6,528 bases of DNA. Origin: Oscillospiraceae bacterium. Its GTDB lineage: Bacteria > Bacillota > Clostridia > Oscillospirales > Ruminococcaceae. The position numbers and the translations under genes were made by a program. The stretch covers positions 1 to 6,528 of the forward strand of contig JAFPPJ010000345.1 in NCBI GenBank assembly GCA_017410745.1, in the 5' to 3' direction. Below, in pieces: positions 1 to 4,793 of the stretch (within the stretch, counting starts at the first letter, position 1; each line of letters opens with the position of its first letter). The notes beneath the pieces were generated by a model. That model did not search any database, had not been told where the DNA came from, and was given only the letters and a program-made list of their open reading frames with translations.

Positions 1-1
1 G

Positions 2-103
2 ATCATCATCCGCAGGGATATCCGCAAACGATGGTATGATGACAACGGCATACTCAATATAGGTCTGACGGAATTTCTGCTTGACAAGGATGCGCTCAAT
101 TGA
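2..103 (+). CDS. C-terminal fragment of an unidentified protein
   Basis: A reading frame is open from the left edge of the window for 33 codons and ends at TGA 101-103. The other two plus-strand frames both stop within the first 62 bases. The visible tail is mixed charged and hydrophobic, with an RRDIRKRWYDDNG stretch followed by GLTEFLLDKDALN at the terminus; I do not recognise a family. A strong bidirectional terminator follows about 50 nt downstream, which fits the end of a real gene converging on the prepilin gene. The start lies outside the window, so length, domains and function cannot be judged. It could still be a chance open frame because it is short. Confidence 0.5.
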   Translation: MIIRRDIRKRWYDDNGILNIGLTEFLLDKDALN

Positions 104-136
104 AAACTTACACCAAAACTCGCAAAAGTTTTCAAT
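99..136. repeat. 11-bp inverted repeat across the stop codon
   Basis: The arm ATTGAAAACTT (99-109) is perfectly complementary to AAGTTTTCAAT (126-136), with a 16-nt loop. The left arm contains the TGA stop of the upstream partial gene. It is AT-rich and has no T-tract, so it is more likely a 3'-end mRNA stem assisting the terminator at 153-180 than a terminator itself. Confidence 0.4.
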
Positions 137-152
137 GACTATAACGCATAAA

Positions 153-180
153 AATGCTCTTCCCTTTCGGGAAGAGCATT
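153..180. terminator. Bidirectional intrinsic terminator
   Basis: A perfect 12-bp stem (153-164 with 169-180) is closed by a TTTC tetraloop. On the plus strand it is followed by AGTTTCATT; on the minus strand the stem is followed directly by TTTT. It lies 10 nt beyond the prepilin stop and about 50 nt beyond the plus-strand stop, so it can serve both convergent genes, with the better T-tract on the prepilin side. Confidence 0.85.
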
Positions 181-190
181 AGTTTCATTA

Positions 191-925
191 TCAATACAGA
201 GGTATAGGATACTGGCCGCAGTTCTTTCTTACGTCAACGCTTCCGGGAGTGGTCTGATTGCCTATAGCCTTGACCTGCTCATCAACGGATTCAAAAGGAT
301 GCTGACAAACAAGCGCTATGCCCCACCACTGAGAGTTTGCATGAGGTGATCCTCCGCCGCGGGTATTGTAATATGCACAAACACAAGAGTAGGTCTCCAT
401 ATCAACTACAACGCCCCAGGAGCCTTCCTCAAACCAGTCATACTTGCCGTTTGCAGCAGAAGAGGTAGAACCGGAGAGCTGCTTTCTTATGCCCTGAGCA
501 CATGCTCTCGGCTTGCTGTCATCGGTATCAGCACCCAGTCCAGTGGGCTGGAAGCCGTAAGACGGTGAGCCGCCGGTGGTATCAAATGCCTTGGGATTAC
601 TGCCGCATCCGAGAGAATCCCTTGTATATCCCTGATACTCGGGAACACCTATCAGACCCGTATTATCCCATGTCCAGTAAGCATATCTGTCGGTCTCTGA
701 GGTCTCCACAAAATAAGTCCTCGGGTTGAGACCCTTTCTCTGGAGCTCAATGAGATAGTTCTGAGTGGCATTGTATATCTCGTGTGCGTGATCGTTATCC
801 TCTGTCACACGGGCAGAACGTATCTGATAGATAGTGCTCGGTACGATCACCATAGCAAGTACAGTTATTATCGCAACAACTACGATAAGCTCTATGAGAG
901 TGAAACCTCTCAGTCGTCTTTTCAT
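191..925 (-). CDS. Type IV prepilin / pseudopilin-like secreted protein
   Basis: This encodes a 244-residue protein with a class III (type IV pilin) signal. The leader MKRRLRG is followed by FTLIELIVVVAI, so a prepilin peptidase would cut after Gly7 and N-methylate Phe8; the conserved Glu at mature position 5 is present (residue 12). Residues 8-29 form the hydrophobic N-terminal helix that anchors in the membrane and packs in the filament. The C-terminal domain has six cysteines (107, 142, 181, 183, 207, 236) and many Trp/Tyr/Gly, suggesting a disulfide-stabilised extracellular domain. I chose the ATG at 923-925 because a GGGGG ribosome site lies 7 nt upstream and the leader then has normal length; an upstream GTG at 974-976 would add 17 charged residues. 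The gene appears monocistronic, with its own promoter and terminator. No assembly ATPase, prepilin peptidase or other pilin lies nearby, so whether it is a major pilin, minor pilin or pseudopilin is open. Confidence 0.85.
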   Translation of the reverse strand: MKRRLRGFTLIELIVVVAIITVLAMVIVPSTIYQIRSARVTEDNDHAHEIYNATQNYLIELQRKGLNPRTYFVETSETDRYAYWTWDNTGLIGVPEYQGYTRDSLGCGSNPKAFDTTGGSPSYGFQPTGLGADTDDSKPRACAQGIRKQLSGSTSSAANGKYDWFEEGSWGVVVDMETYSCVCAYYNTRGGGSPHANSQWWGIALVCQHPFESVDEQVKAIGNQTTPGSVDVRKNCGQYPIPLY

Positions 926-964
926 ATATATTCCCCCGATCTTTCTGATCTTCCTTATATAAAG

Positions 965-983
965 ATAGTCCTCCACAGACTAT
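965..983 (-). promoter_or_regulatory. 5'-UTR hairpin of the prepilin mRNA
   Basis: ATAGTC and GACTAT (965-970 with 978-983) form a 6-bp stem with a 7-nt loop, TGTGGAG on the mRNA strand. It sits just after the expected transcription start and about 40 nt before the start codon. It could protect the 5' end or hold the alternative GTG start. The stem is short, so confidence is low. Confidence 0.3.
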
Positions 984-999
984 TACCTACTGTAAGATG

Positions 1000-1028
1000 A
1001 TTATACAACCTTTTTCCCCCGATGTCAA
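1000..1028 (-). promoter_or_regulatory. Sigma-A promoter of the prepilin gene
   Basis: On the minus strand a perfect TTGACA (1023-1028) is followed after exactly 17 nt by a perfect TATAAT (1000-1005). Transcription should start near 993, giving a leader of about 68 nt before the ATG at 925. A full consensus match suggests a strong promoter that may need repression to be controlled. Confidence 0.9.
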
Positions 1029-1047
1029 TAGTTTTTGCAGATTTTTT

Positions 1048-1070
1048 TGTCAAATTATGTGAATTTGACA
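1048..1070. promoter_or_regulatory. Inverted repeat upstream of the prepilin promoter, candidate operator
   Basis: The arms TGTCAAATT (1048-1056) and AATTTGACA (1062-1070) are perfectly complementary around a 5-nt spacer. The repeat ends about 20 bp upstream of the -35 hexamer. The adjacent seven-base T-tract is on the wrong side for a terminator in either direction, so a protein-binding site is the better reading. The regulator is unknown. Confidence 0.45.
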
Positions 1071-1172
1071 CTATCGGCGTAAAATCTCACAAAATTATAG
1101 GTTTTCGGGAAATATTGAACAAACAGCACTGTGTTGAGATATGTTGAAAGTATTGATACGTCCGTTATCTAA

Positions 1173-1242
1173 CCTGTGCTCCGAGGATAGTGTAACTAAA
1201 TCCTCTCAAATTCATATCGGGTAACAGCGGGCTTTGCCCGCA
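1173..1242 (-). repeat. Structured intergenic repeat, copy A1
   Basis: This 70-nt sequence recurs at 1346-1415 with three mismatches. Read on the minus strand it has a GC-rich hairpin (GCGGGC, AAA loop, GCCCGC; 1227-1241), a linker with GTTACC and ATGAATTTG, and a second hairpin built on CTATCCT with an 8-nt loop (1169-1190, one mismatch in the stem). The same order occurs at 6215-6289 and 6346-6419 on the plus strand. The stretch 926-1384 otherwise holds only the prepilin promoter region and this repeat pair; I see no gene in it. Confidence 0.85.
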
Positions 1243-1345
1243 CGTCTTTATGATGCGCTCTGTAACTATCAAGATATTTCGGTCGGAAAGCAGTATCAGT
1301 CAATATCAGCAGGCAAATGCAATTTCCCGTTATCGTCTGCTCTGT

Positions 1346-1415
1346 CCTGTGCTCCGAGGATAGTGTAACGAAGTCCTCCCAAATTCATATCGGGTAACAG
1401 CGGGCTTTGCCCGCA
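1346..1415 (-). repeat. Structured intergenic repeat, copy A2, overlapping the hydrolase 3' end
   Basis: This second copy of the 70-nt repeat is 67/70 identical to A1. Its GC hairpin (1400-1414) lies inside the hydrolase coding region and its CTATCCT-type hairpin (1342-1363, 7 bp including one G-T wobble, 8-nt loop) lies beyond the stop. Bases 1385-1414 encode the last nine residues and stop of the hydrolase. No T-tract follows, so it is not a classical terminator, although it is the only strong structure at the end of this operon. Confidence 0.85.
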
Positions 1416-2203
1416 GACAGGAAGGCTCTCACCCTTGTATAGAAATCCTTTTCCTCCTCGAATGCACTGTGACCCATACCCTTATATATATGCATTTTGC
1501 TCCCCGCTATACCGTCGTGCAGCTCATAGGGCGCATCATTGCCCACGGTGTTGTCATCATCCCCGGCAATGATATATGTGGGAGCGGTTATGGCAGACAG
1601 GCTCTCCCTCGCATCGAACCCGAGAATGGCATATGCATTGCGTAAGAAGCGGGTATAGTCGGCGGGTCCGGTGAACTTCGCCGCGAACCTGAGCATCCCC
1701 ATATTCCGCTCAAGATATGCCTTAGTATACATCTTCACGGCGGTATCCTCCATAAGCGCAGCATGATTACCCCGCTTCGCCATATCTATCCAGCCGCCCA
1801 CCGCCGACCTTACCGTATCATTTGCATAGGGCGCAGTCACCGCAAGTATGAGCCTGTCCACCGCCTGCGGGAAGTCTGCGGCTATATACTGCGCTATCAT
1901 GCCGCCCTGCGACACCCCCATCACCGATGCCCTGTCTATGCCGAGGGCGCGCATGGCGCTCACCTGATCCCTTGCCATATCCCTGATGGTATAGCCCTCG
2001 GGCATCACGTTCTTCCTGCTGAACATATACACGGTGAAGTCACGGGTGAACTTCTTGTATGGCGGGTACAGCAGCAGAGCCTTGCCCTTTACGGTGGCAA
2101 GCCCGTCTGACAGTCCGGGCAATACCACGAACTGTCTTTTCCCGCTCCCGAAGGAGACATAATACATATCCGTGCTGCTTAAGCTTACACATCCGTTCTT
2201 CAT
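1385..2203 (-). CDS. Alpha/beta hydrolase, second gene of the TetR operon
   Basis: This encodes a 272-residue single-domain alpha/beta hydrolase with no signal peptide, so it is probably cytoplasmic. The nucleophile elbow is GVSQGG (96-101, Ser98). The likely acid is one of Asp215-217 in AGDDDNTVG, and the catalytic His is His245 in GMGHSAFEE. The loop after the first strand, VVLPGLSDG (27-34), replaces the common HG oxyanion motif. A cap region of about 70 residues (135-200) separates the elbow from the acid. The ATG at 2201-2203 follows a GAAAGGG ribosome site by 5 nt, and only 12 nt separate it from the tetR stop, so the two are almost certainly co-transcribed. The last nine residues (AGKARCYPI) are encoded by an intergenic repeat, so the native tail was probably altered. 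The fold covers esterases, lipases, epoxide hydrolases and haloperoxidase-like enzymes; the substrate cannot be assigned. Confidence 0.9.
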   Translation of the reverse strand: MKNGCVSLSSTDMYYVSFGSGKRQFVVLPGLSDGLATVKGKALLLYPPYKKFTRDFTVYMFSRKNVMPEGYTIRDMARDQVSAMRALGIDRASVMGVSQGGMIAQYIAADFPQAVDRLILAVTAPYANDTVRSAVGGWIDMAKRGNHAALMEDTAVKMYTKAYLERNMGMLRFAAKFTGPADYTRFLRNAYAILGFDARESLSAITAPTYIIAGDDDNTVGNDAPYELHDGIAGSKMHIYKGMGHSAFEEEKDFYTRVRAFLSAGKARCYPI

Positions 2204-2215
2204 ATTATCCCTTTC

Positions 2216-2812
2216 TCATATGCCGCTTCTCAGTATATCAAGGTATACCGAGAGCCTTGCGGTGTATCCCTCTTTGAGCTCCTCCGTGCTGCCGTGCATG
2301 GTGTCAAGGAACTGCTCCTTGAAGCCTGCGAGCACCCATTTTATCACATCTGCCGCACAGCGTCGGTCATGATGTATATCCATATCCGCTCCCCCGAGCA
2401 GCGCCTCATATATCGCATCCCCCTGCGAGCCGTAACGCTCCGCGAGCTTCACGCCCATCTCCCCGCGTGTCTGTGCCGCCGCTATAATGAACCGCCCCTC
2501 TGCGGGATGGTCGATATACCACGACATCTCCGCTGCGGCATATGCCTCTATCCGTGCGAATATATCCGCGGGCAAAGCGAGCCCCGACATATCCCGCATC
2601 ATTTCCGCGGTGACCATATCAGCCAGATAGAAGTACAGCTCCATTTTGCTCTCGAAGTATTTGAACAGGCTGCCCTTGCTGATGCCGCACTCCTTTACTA
2701 TCCTGTTGGTGGAGCTGTTGTCATATCCGTATGCAGCAAATTCCTCCATAGCCGCTTCTTCGATGCGCCTTTTCTTTTCGCTGTCAAGCTCGTTGAATAC
2801 CTTTGTGGGCAT
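2216..2812 (-). CDS. TetR/AcrR-family transcriptional regulator
   Basis: This encodes a 198-residue regulator of normal TetR length. The N-terminal three-helix DNA-binding domain spans about residues 8-60; the helix-turn-helix includes NSSTNRIVKECGISKGSLF, followed by the typical KYFESKMELY. The remainder (about 65-198) is an all-helical ligand-binding and dimerisation domain with no assignable ligand. I chose the ATG at 2810-2812 because AAAGGAGG (2818-2825) lies 5 nt upstream; the longer frame to 2857 would add 15 residues and run through an operator-like palindrome. The downstream hydrolase starts 12 nt after the stop. Two palindromes sharing a 14-bp core lie between its promoter and start codon, so negative autoregulation of the regulator-hydrolase operon is the natural reading, relieved by a small molecule that the hydrolase may act on. 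Confidence 0.93.
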   Translation of the reverse strand: MPTKVFNELDSEKKRRIEEAAMEEFAAYGYDNSSTNRIVKECGISKGSLFKYFESKMELYFYLADMVTAEMMRDMSGLALPADIFARIEAYAAAEMSWYIDHPAEGRFIIAAAQTRGEMGVKLAERYGSQGDAIYEALLGGADMDIHHDRRCAADVIKWVLAGFKEQFLDTMHGSTEELKEGYTARLSVYLDILRSGI

Positions 2813-2830
2813 AGCTGCCTCCTTTAGCGG

Positions 2831-2844
2831 TGACCATGTGGTCA
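2831..2844. promoter_or_regulatory. Second TetR operator candidate
   Basis: TGACCATGTGGTCA is a palindrome with 6-bp arms around TG, and it is identical to the core of the larger palindrome at 2860-2883. The centres are 34 bp apart, a little over three helical turns. It lies in the 5'-UTR, 18 bp before the regulator's start codon. Confidence 0.7.
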
Positions 2845-2859
2845 TCATGTGCGCCAAAT

Positions 2860-2883
2860 TACAGTGACCATGTGGTCACTGTA
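2860..2883. promoter_or_regulatory. Main TetR operator candidate over the transcription start
   Basis: A 24-bp palindrome has 11-bp perfect arms, TACAGTGACCA and TGGTCACTGTA, around a central TG. It begins 3 bp downstream of the -10 hexamer and covers the expected start near 2880, so bound repressor would block RNA polymerase. Size and symmetry fit a TetR-family dimer site. Confidence 0.8.
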
Positions 2884-2886
2884 TAT

Positions 2887-2915
2887 ATAATATCATATCT
2901 ATCCCTGTTTGTCAA
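2887..2915 (-). promoter_or_regulatory. Promoter of the tetR-hydrolase operon
   Basis: On the minus strand TTGACA (2910-2915) and TATTAT (2887-2892, five of six consensus bases) are 17 nt apart. Transcription should start near 2880, inside the palindrome, leaving a leader of about 68 nt. Confidence 0.85.
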
Positions 2916-2947
2916 GGGGGTTTGAGAAAAAATCCGGTCATGACATT

Positions 2948-3180
2948 GACCGATCTGAAGGCATACATCGGTGAGATCGCTGCCGACCGTGCCATATCCG
3001 CAAGCATAACAGTTACCGAGCCGCAAAATACACTGACCCGAAGGCATACATCAGCGAGATCGCTGCCGGCCGTGCCGACCGTACCTTAGTGAAATATCCG
3101 CAGGCATAACAGTGACCGAGCCGCAAAATAAACCGACCCGAAGGCATACATCAGCGAGATCGCTGCCGGCCGTGCCGGCG
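2948..3180. repeat. Tandem array of about 100-nt units between divergent promoters
   Basis: Two blocks alternate. Block a (36 nt, starts AAGGCATACATC) occurs at 2958-2993, 3041-3076 and 3141-3176. Block b (37 nt, starts ATATCCGCA) occurs at 2994-3030 and 3094-3130. Copies two and three of a, and the two b blocks, are each 100 nt apart; the first unit lacks 17 nt present at 3077-3093. Block a holds a small palindrome, CAGCGA-GA-TCGCTG (3052-3065), weakened to G-T pairs in the first copy. The period is not a multiple of three, so this is not a protein repeat. The array fills the gap between the tetR and riboswitch promoters; no gene is visible in 2916-3454. Confidence 0.85.
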
Positions 3181-3200
3181 CTATTCTAATCCAATTTTAA

Positions 3201-3229
3201 TTGACAGGCAGAATGCTTTGTGTTATAAT
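3201..3229 (+). promoter_or_regulatory. Consensus extended -10 promoter of the riboswitch operon
   Basis: A perfect TTGACA (3201-3206) is followed after 17 nt by a perfect TATAAT (3224-3229), with TG at the extended -10 position (3221-3222). Transcription should start near 3236, giving a leader of about 219 nt before the hydrolase ATG. Such a strong promoter with a long structured leader points to control after initiation. Confidence 0.93.
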
Positions 3230-3267
3230 TTAGTTAACGATAATTATCTGTCGTTTACTGTTAATGC

Positions 3268-3351
3268 TGTGAGGGAGTAGCAGACTCTGTAAGAGCAGCA
3301 AGTCAACATACTGACCTCTGGTCTGGCTTGCTTTAAATTGCGAGACTCATG
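3268..3351 (+). ncRNA. yybP-ykoY family (Mn2+-sensing) riboswitch aptamer
   Basis: The leader carries the hallmark GGAGTAGC (3274-3281) directly after the 5' strand of the closing helix, and GCGAGA just before its 3' strand. P1 pairs TGTGAG (3268-3273) with CTCATG (3346-3351), including two G-T wobbles. A small hairpin follows (CTCT 3285-3288 with AGAG 3292-3295). The second arm pairs GCAAG (3298-3302) with CTTGC (3327-3331) and, beyond an internal loop TCAACATAC, GACC (3313-3316) with GGTC (3320-3323). This order matches the yybP-ykoY aptamer, which binds Mn2+ where two loops dock and normally turns on Mn2+ exporters. The assignment is from memory of the consensus, not a covariance search. 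The downstream genes here are a hydrolase and a small membrane protein. Confidence 0.85.
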
Positions 3352-3366
3352 TGTGACTATGGTTCT

Positions 3367-3435
3367 GCCGTAAGCTATGCGTGGGGTCTGTCTGTACGAC
3401 TTATGCGGGTATGGCTTATCGGCTGTACCCGTTTT
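3367..3435 (+). promoter_or_regulatory. Candidate riboswitch expression platform
   Basis: Two mutually exclusive stems are visible. Stem one pairs GCCGTAAGC (3367-3375) with GCTTA and CGGC (3414-3418 and 3420-3423, one bulged T): nine pairs. Stem two pairs CGGGTA (3406-3411) with TACCCG (3426-3431) and is followed by TTTT (3432-3435), so it resembles a weak terminator. Because one arm of stem two lies within the loop of stem one and the other outside it, the first could act as antiterminator. Which stem the metal favours cannot be read from sequence. Confidence 0.5.
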
Positions 3436-3454
3436 GTACTGAGAGGAGACTCAT

Positions 3455-4207
3455 ATGCTGTTTAATGAATACGGAAGAGAAGACGCCCCCGCATTACTGC
3501 TGCTGCACGGCATGATGCAGGACTGGCGCAGCGTGTATGCACTGCTCGGGGCATTGGAAAGCGATTTTCGTCTTATCATACCCGCACAGGACGGATTTTA
3601 CGACGGCAGCAAAGATTTTACGACATTTGCCGATCAGGCACGGCAGATAGAGGAATACATCAAGGCTAATCACGGCGGCAGAGTATGCGGGGCTTACGGT
3701 GTTTCACAGGGCGGGCTTATGCTGACCGAGCTGCTCACACGCAATAATATCGTCATTGATACCGCTATTATGGACGGCTGCTATGTCGCACATCAGGGGA
3801 AAACGGCGGGAAAGATCACTTATAAAATGTTTCTGAAATTCAAGAACACAGGCAAATTCCCGCCGCTCATTATGCTCATGATGAAGCTCATGGGGCTTAA
3901 GGAAGAGGACCTCGGAATGATGGACTCGCTTTATATGGGGTGTTCGGACGAATCGCTGAAGCGCAATTTCCTTGAGAACTATACCTACCGCACCCGTCCC
4001 GAAATATCCCGCAGCAAAACAAAGGTCTGTCTGTGGTGCGGCAGCAAGGAGCCATATGCTCTGAGATCGCACAAGGAGCTAAAGCAATACCTGCAGAACT
4101 TTGAAGAAGAGATCATGCCGGGTTACGGACACGGTGAGTTCCTTATGAAGCATACCGACGAATGCCGAAAAAAAATACATTATACCGTTGCAGCGGGGAT
4201 GCATTAA
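3455..4207 (+). CDS. Alpha/beta hydrolase downstream of the riboswitch
   Basis: This encodes a 250-residue alpha/beta hydrolase without signal peptide. LLLLHGMM (14-21) supplies the HG oxyanion loop and YGVSQGG (81-87) the nucleophile elbow with Ser84. The His is His226 in GYGHGEF. The acid is probably Glu199 in CGSKEPYALRS, a variant in which Glu takes the usual Asp place; this is inferred from position. A lid of about 70 residues (112-180) rich in Lys and Met separates elbow and acid. The ATG at 3455-3457 has GAGGAG (3443-3448) 6 nt upstream. It is the first gene after the riboswitch leader and is followed after 19 nt by a small membrane protein gene, so both should respond to the same signal. 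It shares the GVSQGG elbow with the hydrolase at 1385-2203 but little else obvious. Substrate unknown; a peptidase or esterase role is possible. Confidence 0.9.
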   Translation: MLFNEYGREDAPALLLLHGMMQDWRSVYALLGALESDFRLIIPAQDGFYDGSKDFTTFADQARQIEEYIKANHGGRVCGAYGVSQGGLMLTELLTRNNIVIDTAIMDGCYVAHQGKTAGKITYKMFLKFKNTGKFPPLIMLMMKLMGLKEEDLGMMDSLYMGCSDESLKRNFLENYTYRTRPEISRSKTKVCLWCGSKEPYALRSHKELKQYLQNFEEEIMPGYGHGEFLMKHTDECRKKIHYTVAAGMH

Positions 4208-4226
4208 CATAACAAAGAGGGGTATT

Positions 4227-4703
4227 ATGACTTTCAGGATAAAGCACGAGAATATCATACTTGTGGTGATCGCTGTCATAGCAATGGTCATACTGATGCT
4301 GATCATGTTTATATTTCCGGGAGTGCCCAAATCAGTGATCATCGGGGATATGTCGCTCATGACCGCCTGTCTTTTCCTGTATGTACTTGAAAAAGGCGTC
4401 GGCACTGAAGTGCGCATCGAAGGCCGTCAGCTCATCATAAAGCCGCTTTTCATCGCGAAGAGCATCGCCATAGATGATATATGCGACCTTGAAATAAAGC
4501 GGAATTACAGGACGACCCGCAGCGGCTCGGAATACCGCGTGACCCTGACGATATATCTCACCAACGACAGCGAGGTCATTCTCACGGATTCCGGAGGAAA
4601 AAGATCGGCCACAGTATTCGGCAGACAGGAGCCGCTGCCCGATGGAGATATACCGCTTTATCAGCTGTATCAGGTATTGTATTCAATGCTGCCCACAGAA
4701 TAA
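4227..4703 (+). CDS. Small membrane protein with a cytosolic beta-rich domain
   Basis: This encodes a 158-residue protein. Two hydrophobic segments, about residues 8-31 and 35-52, form a likely transmembrane hairpin. The remaining 105 residues alternate short hydrophobic strands with polar turns (VRIEGRQLIIKP, AIDDICDLEIKR, VTLTIYLTNDSEVILTD) and end in a probable helix (LYQLYQVLYSML). This resembles bacterial pleckstrin-homology-like domains attached to membrane hairpins, but the family call is only a guess. I chose the ATG at 4227-4229 because GAGGGG (4217-4222) lies 4 nt upstream; an upstream ATG at 4188 would overlap the hydrolase by 20 bases. It is 19 nt after the hydrolase stop and ends at a strong terminator, so it is the last gene of the riboswitch operon. 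It does not look like a multi-span Mn2+ exporter of the MntP or TerC type. Confidence 0.8.
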   Translation: MTFRIKHENIILVVIAVIAMVILMLIMFIFPGVPKSVIIGDMSLMTACLFLYVLEKGVGTEVRIEGRQLIIKPLFIAKSIAIDDICDLEIKRNYRTTRSGSEYRVTLTIYLTNDSEVILTDSGGKRSATVFGRQEPLPDGDIPLYQLYQVLYSMLPTE

Positions 4704-4717
4704 CGGCATACACAAAG

Positions 4718-4752
4718 CCCCCTTGTACTGTGAAACGAACAGTACAAGGGGG
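4718..4752. terminator. Bidirectional intrinsic terminator
   Basis: A perfect 14-bp stem (4718-4731 with 4739-4752) is closed by a 7-nt loop. It lies 14 nt past the stop of the riboswitch operon and about 40 nt past the serS stop, serving two convergent units. T-tracts are weak: TAAACTATTTATAT on the plus side and CTTTGTG on the minus side. Confidence 0.85.
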
Positions 4753-4793
4753 TAAACTATTTATATAGTTATATCTATACGATACGCATTGCG

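Noticed and set aside
926..976. Longer prepilin start at the GTG 974-976
   Set aside because: It would place 17 charged residues before the prepilin leader. The internal ATG has a GGGGG ribosome site and gives a standard seven-residue leader.
1400..1414. Intrinsic terminator of the tetR-hydrolase operon
   Set aside because: The GC hairpin lies inside the coding region and is not followed by a T-tract on the minus strand.
1385..2812. Horizontal transfer of the tetR-hydrolase operon from higher GC
   Set aside because: Hand counts of a few 60-base lines gave about 50-63% GC against 43-50% in the prepilin and second hydrolase, but parts of serS reach about 62%, so the contrast is not convincing.
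2813..2857. Longer start for the TetR regulator at 2857
   Set aside because: The extra 15 residues overlap an operator-like palindrome and the AAAGGAGG ribosome site. The ATG at 2810-2812 is ideally spaced.
2859..3047. Minus-strand reading frame of 62 codons in the divergent region
   Set aside because: It runs through the tandem array and across the tetR promoter and operator, and lacks family resemblance. The 100-nt repeat period does not keep reading frame.
2948..3180. CRISPR array
   Set aside because: Repeats are few and long, alternate as two different blocks, and there are no unique equal-length spacers or cas genes.
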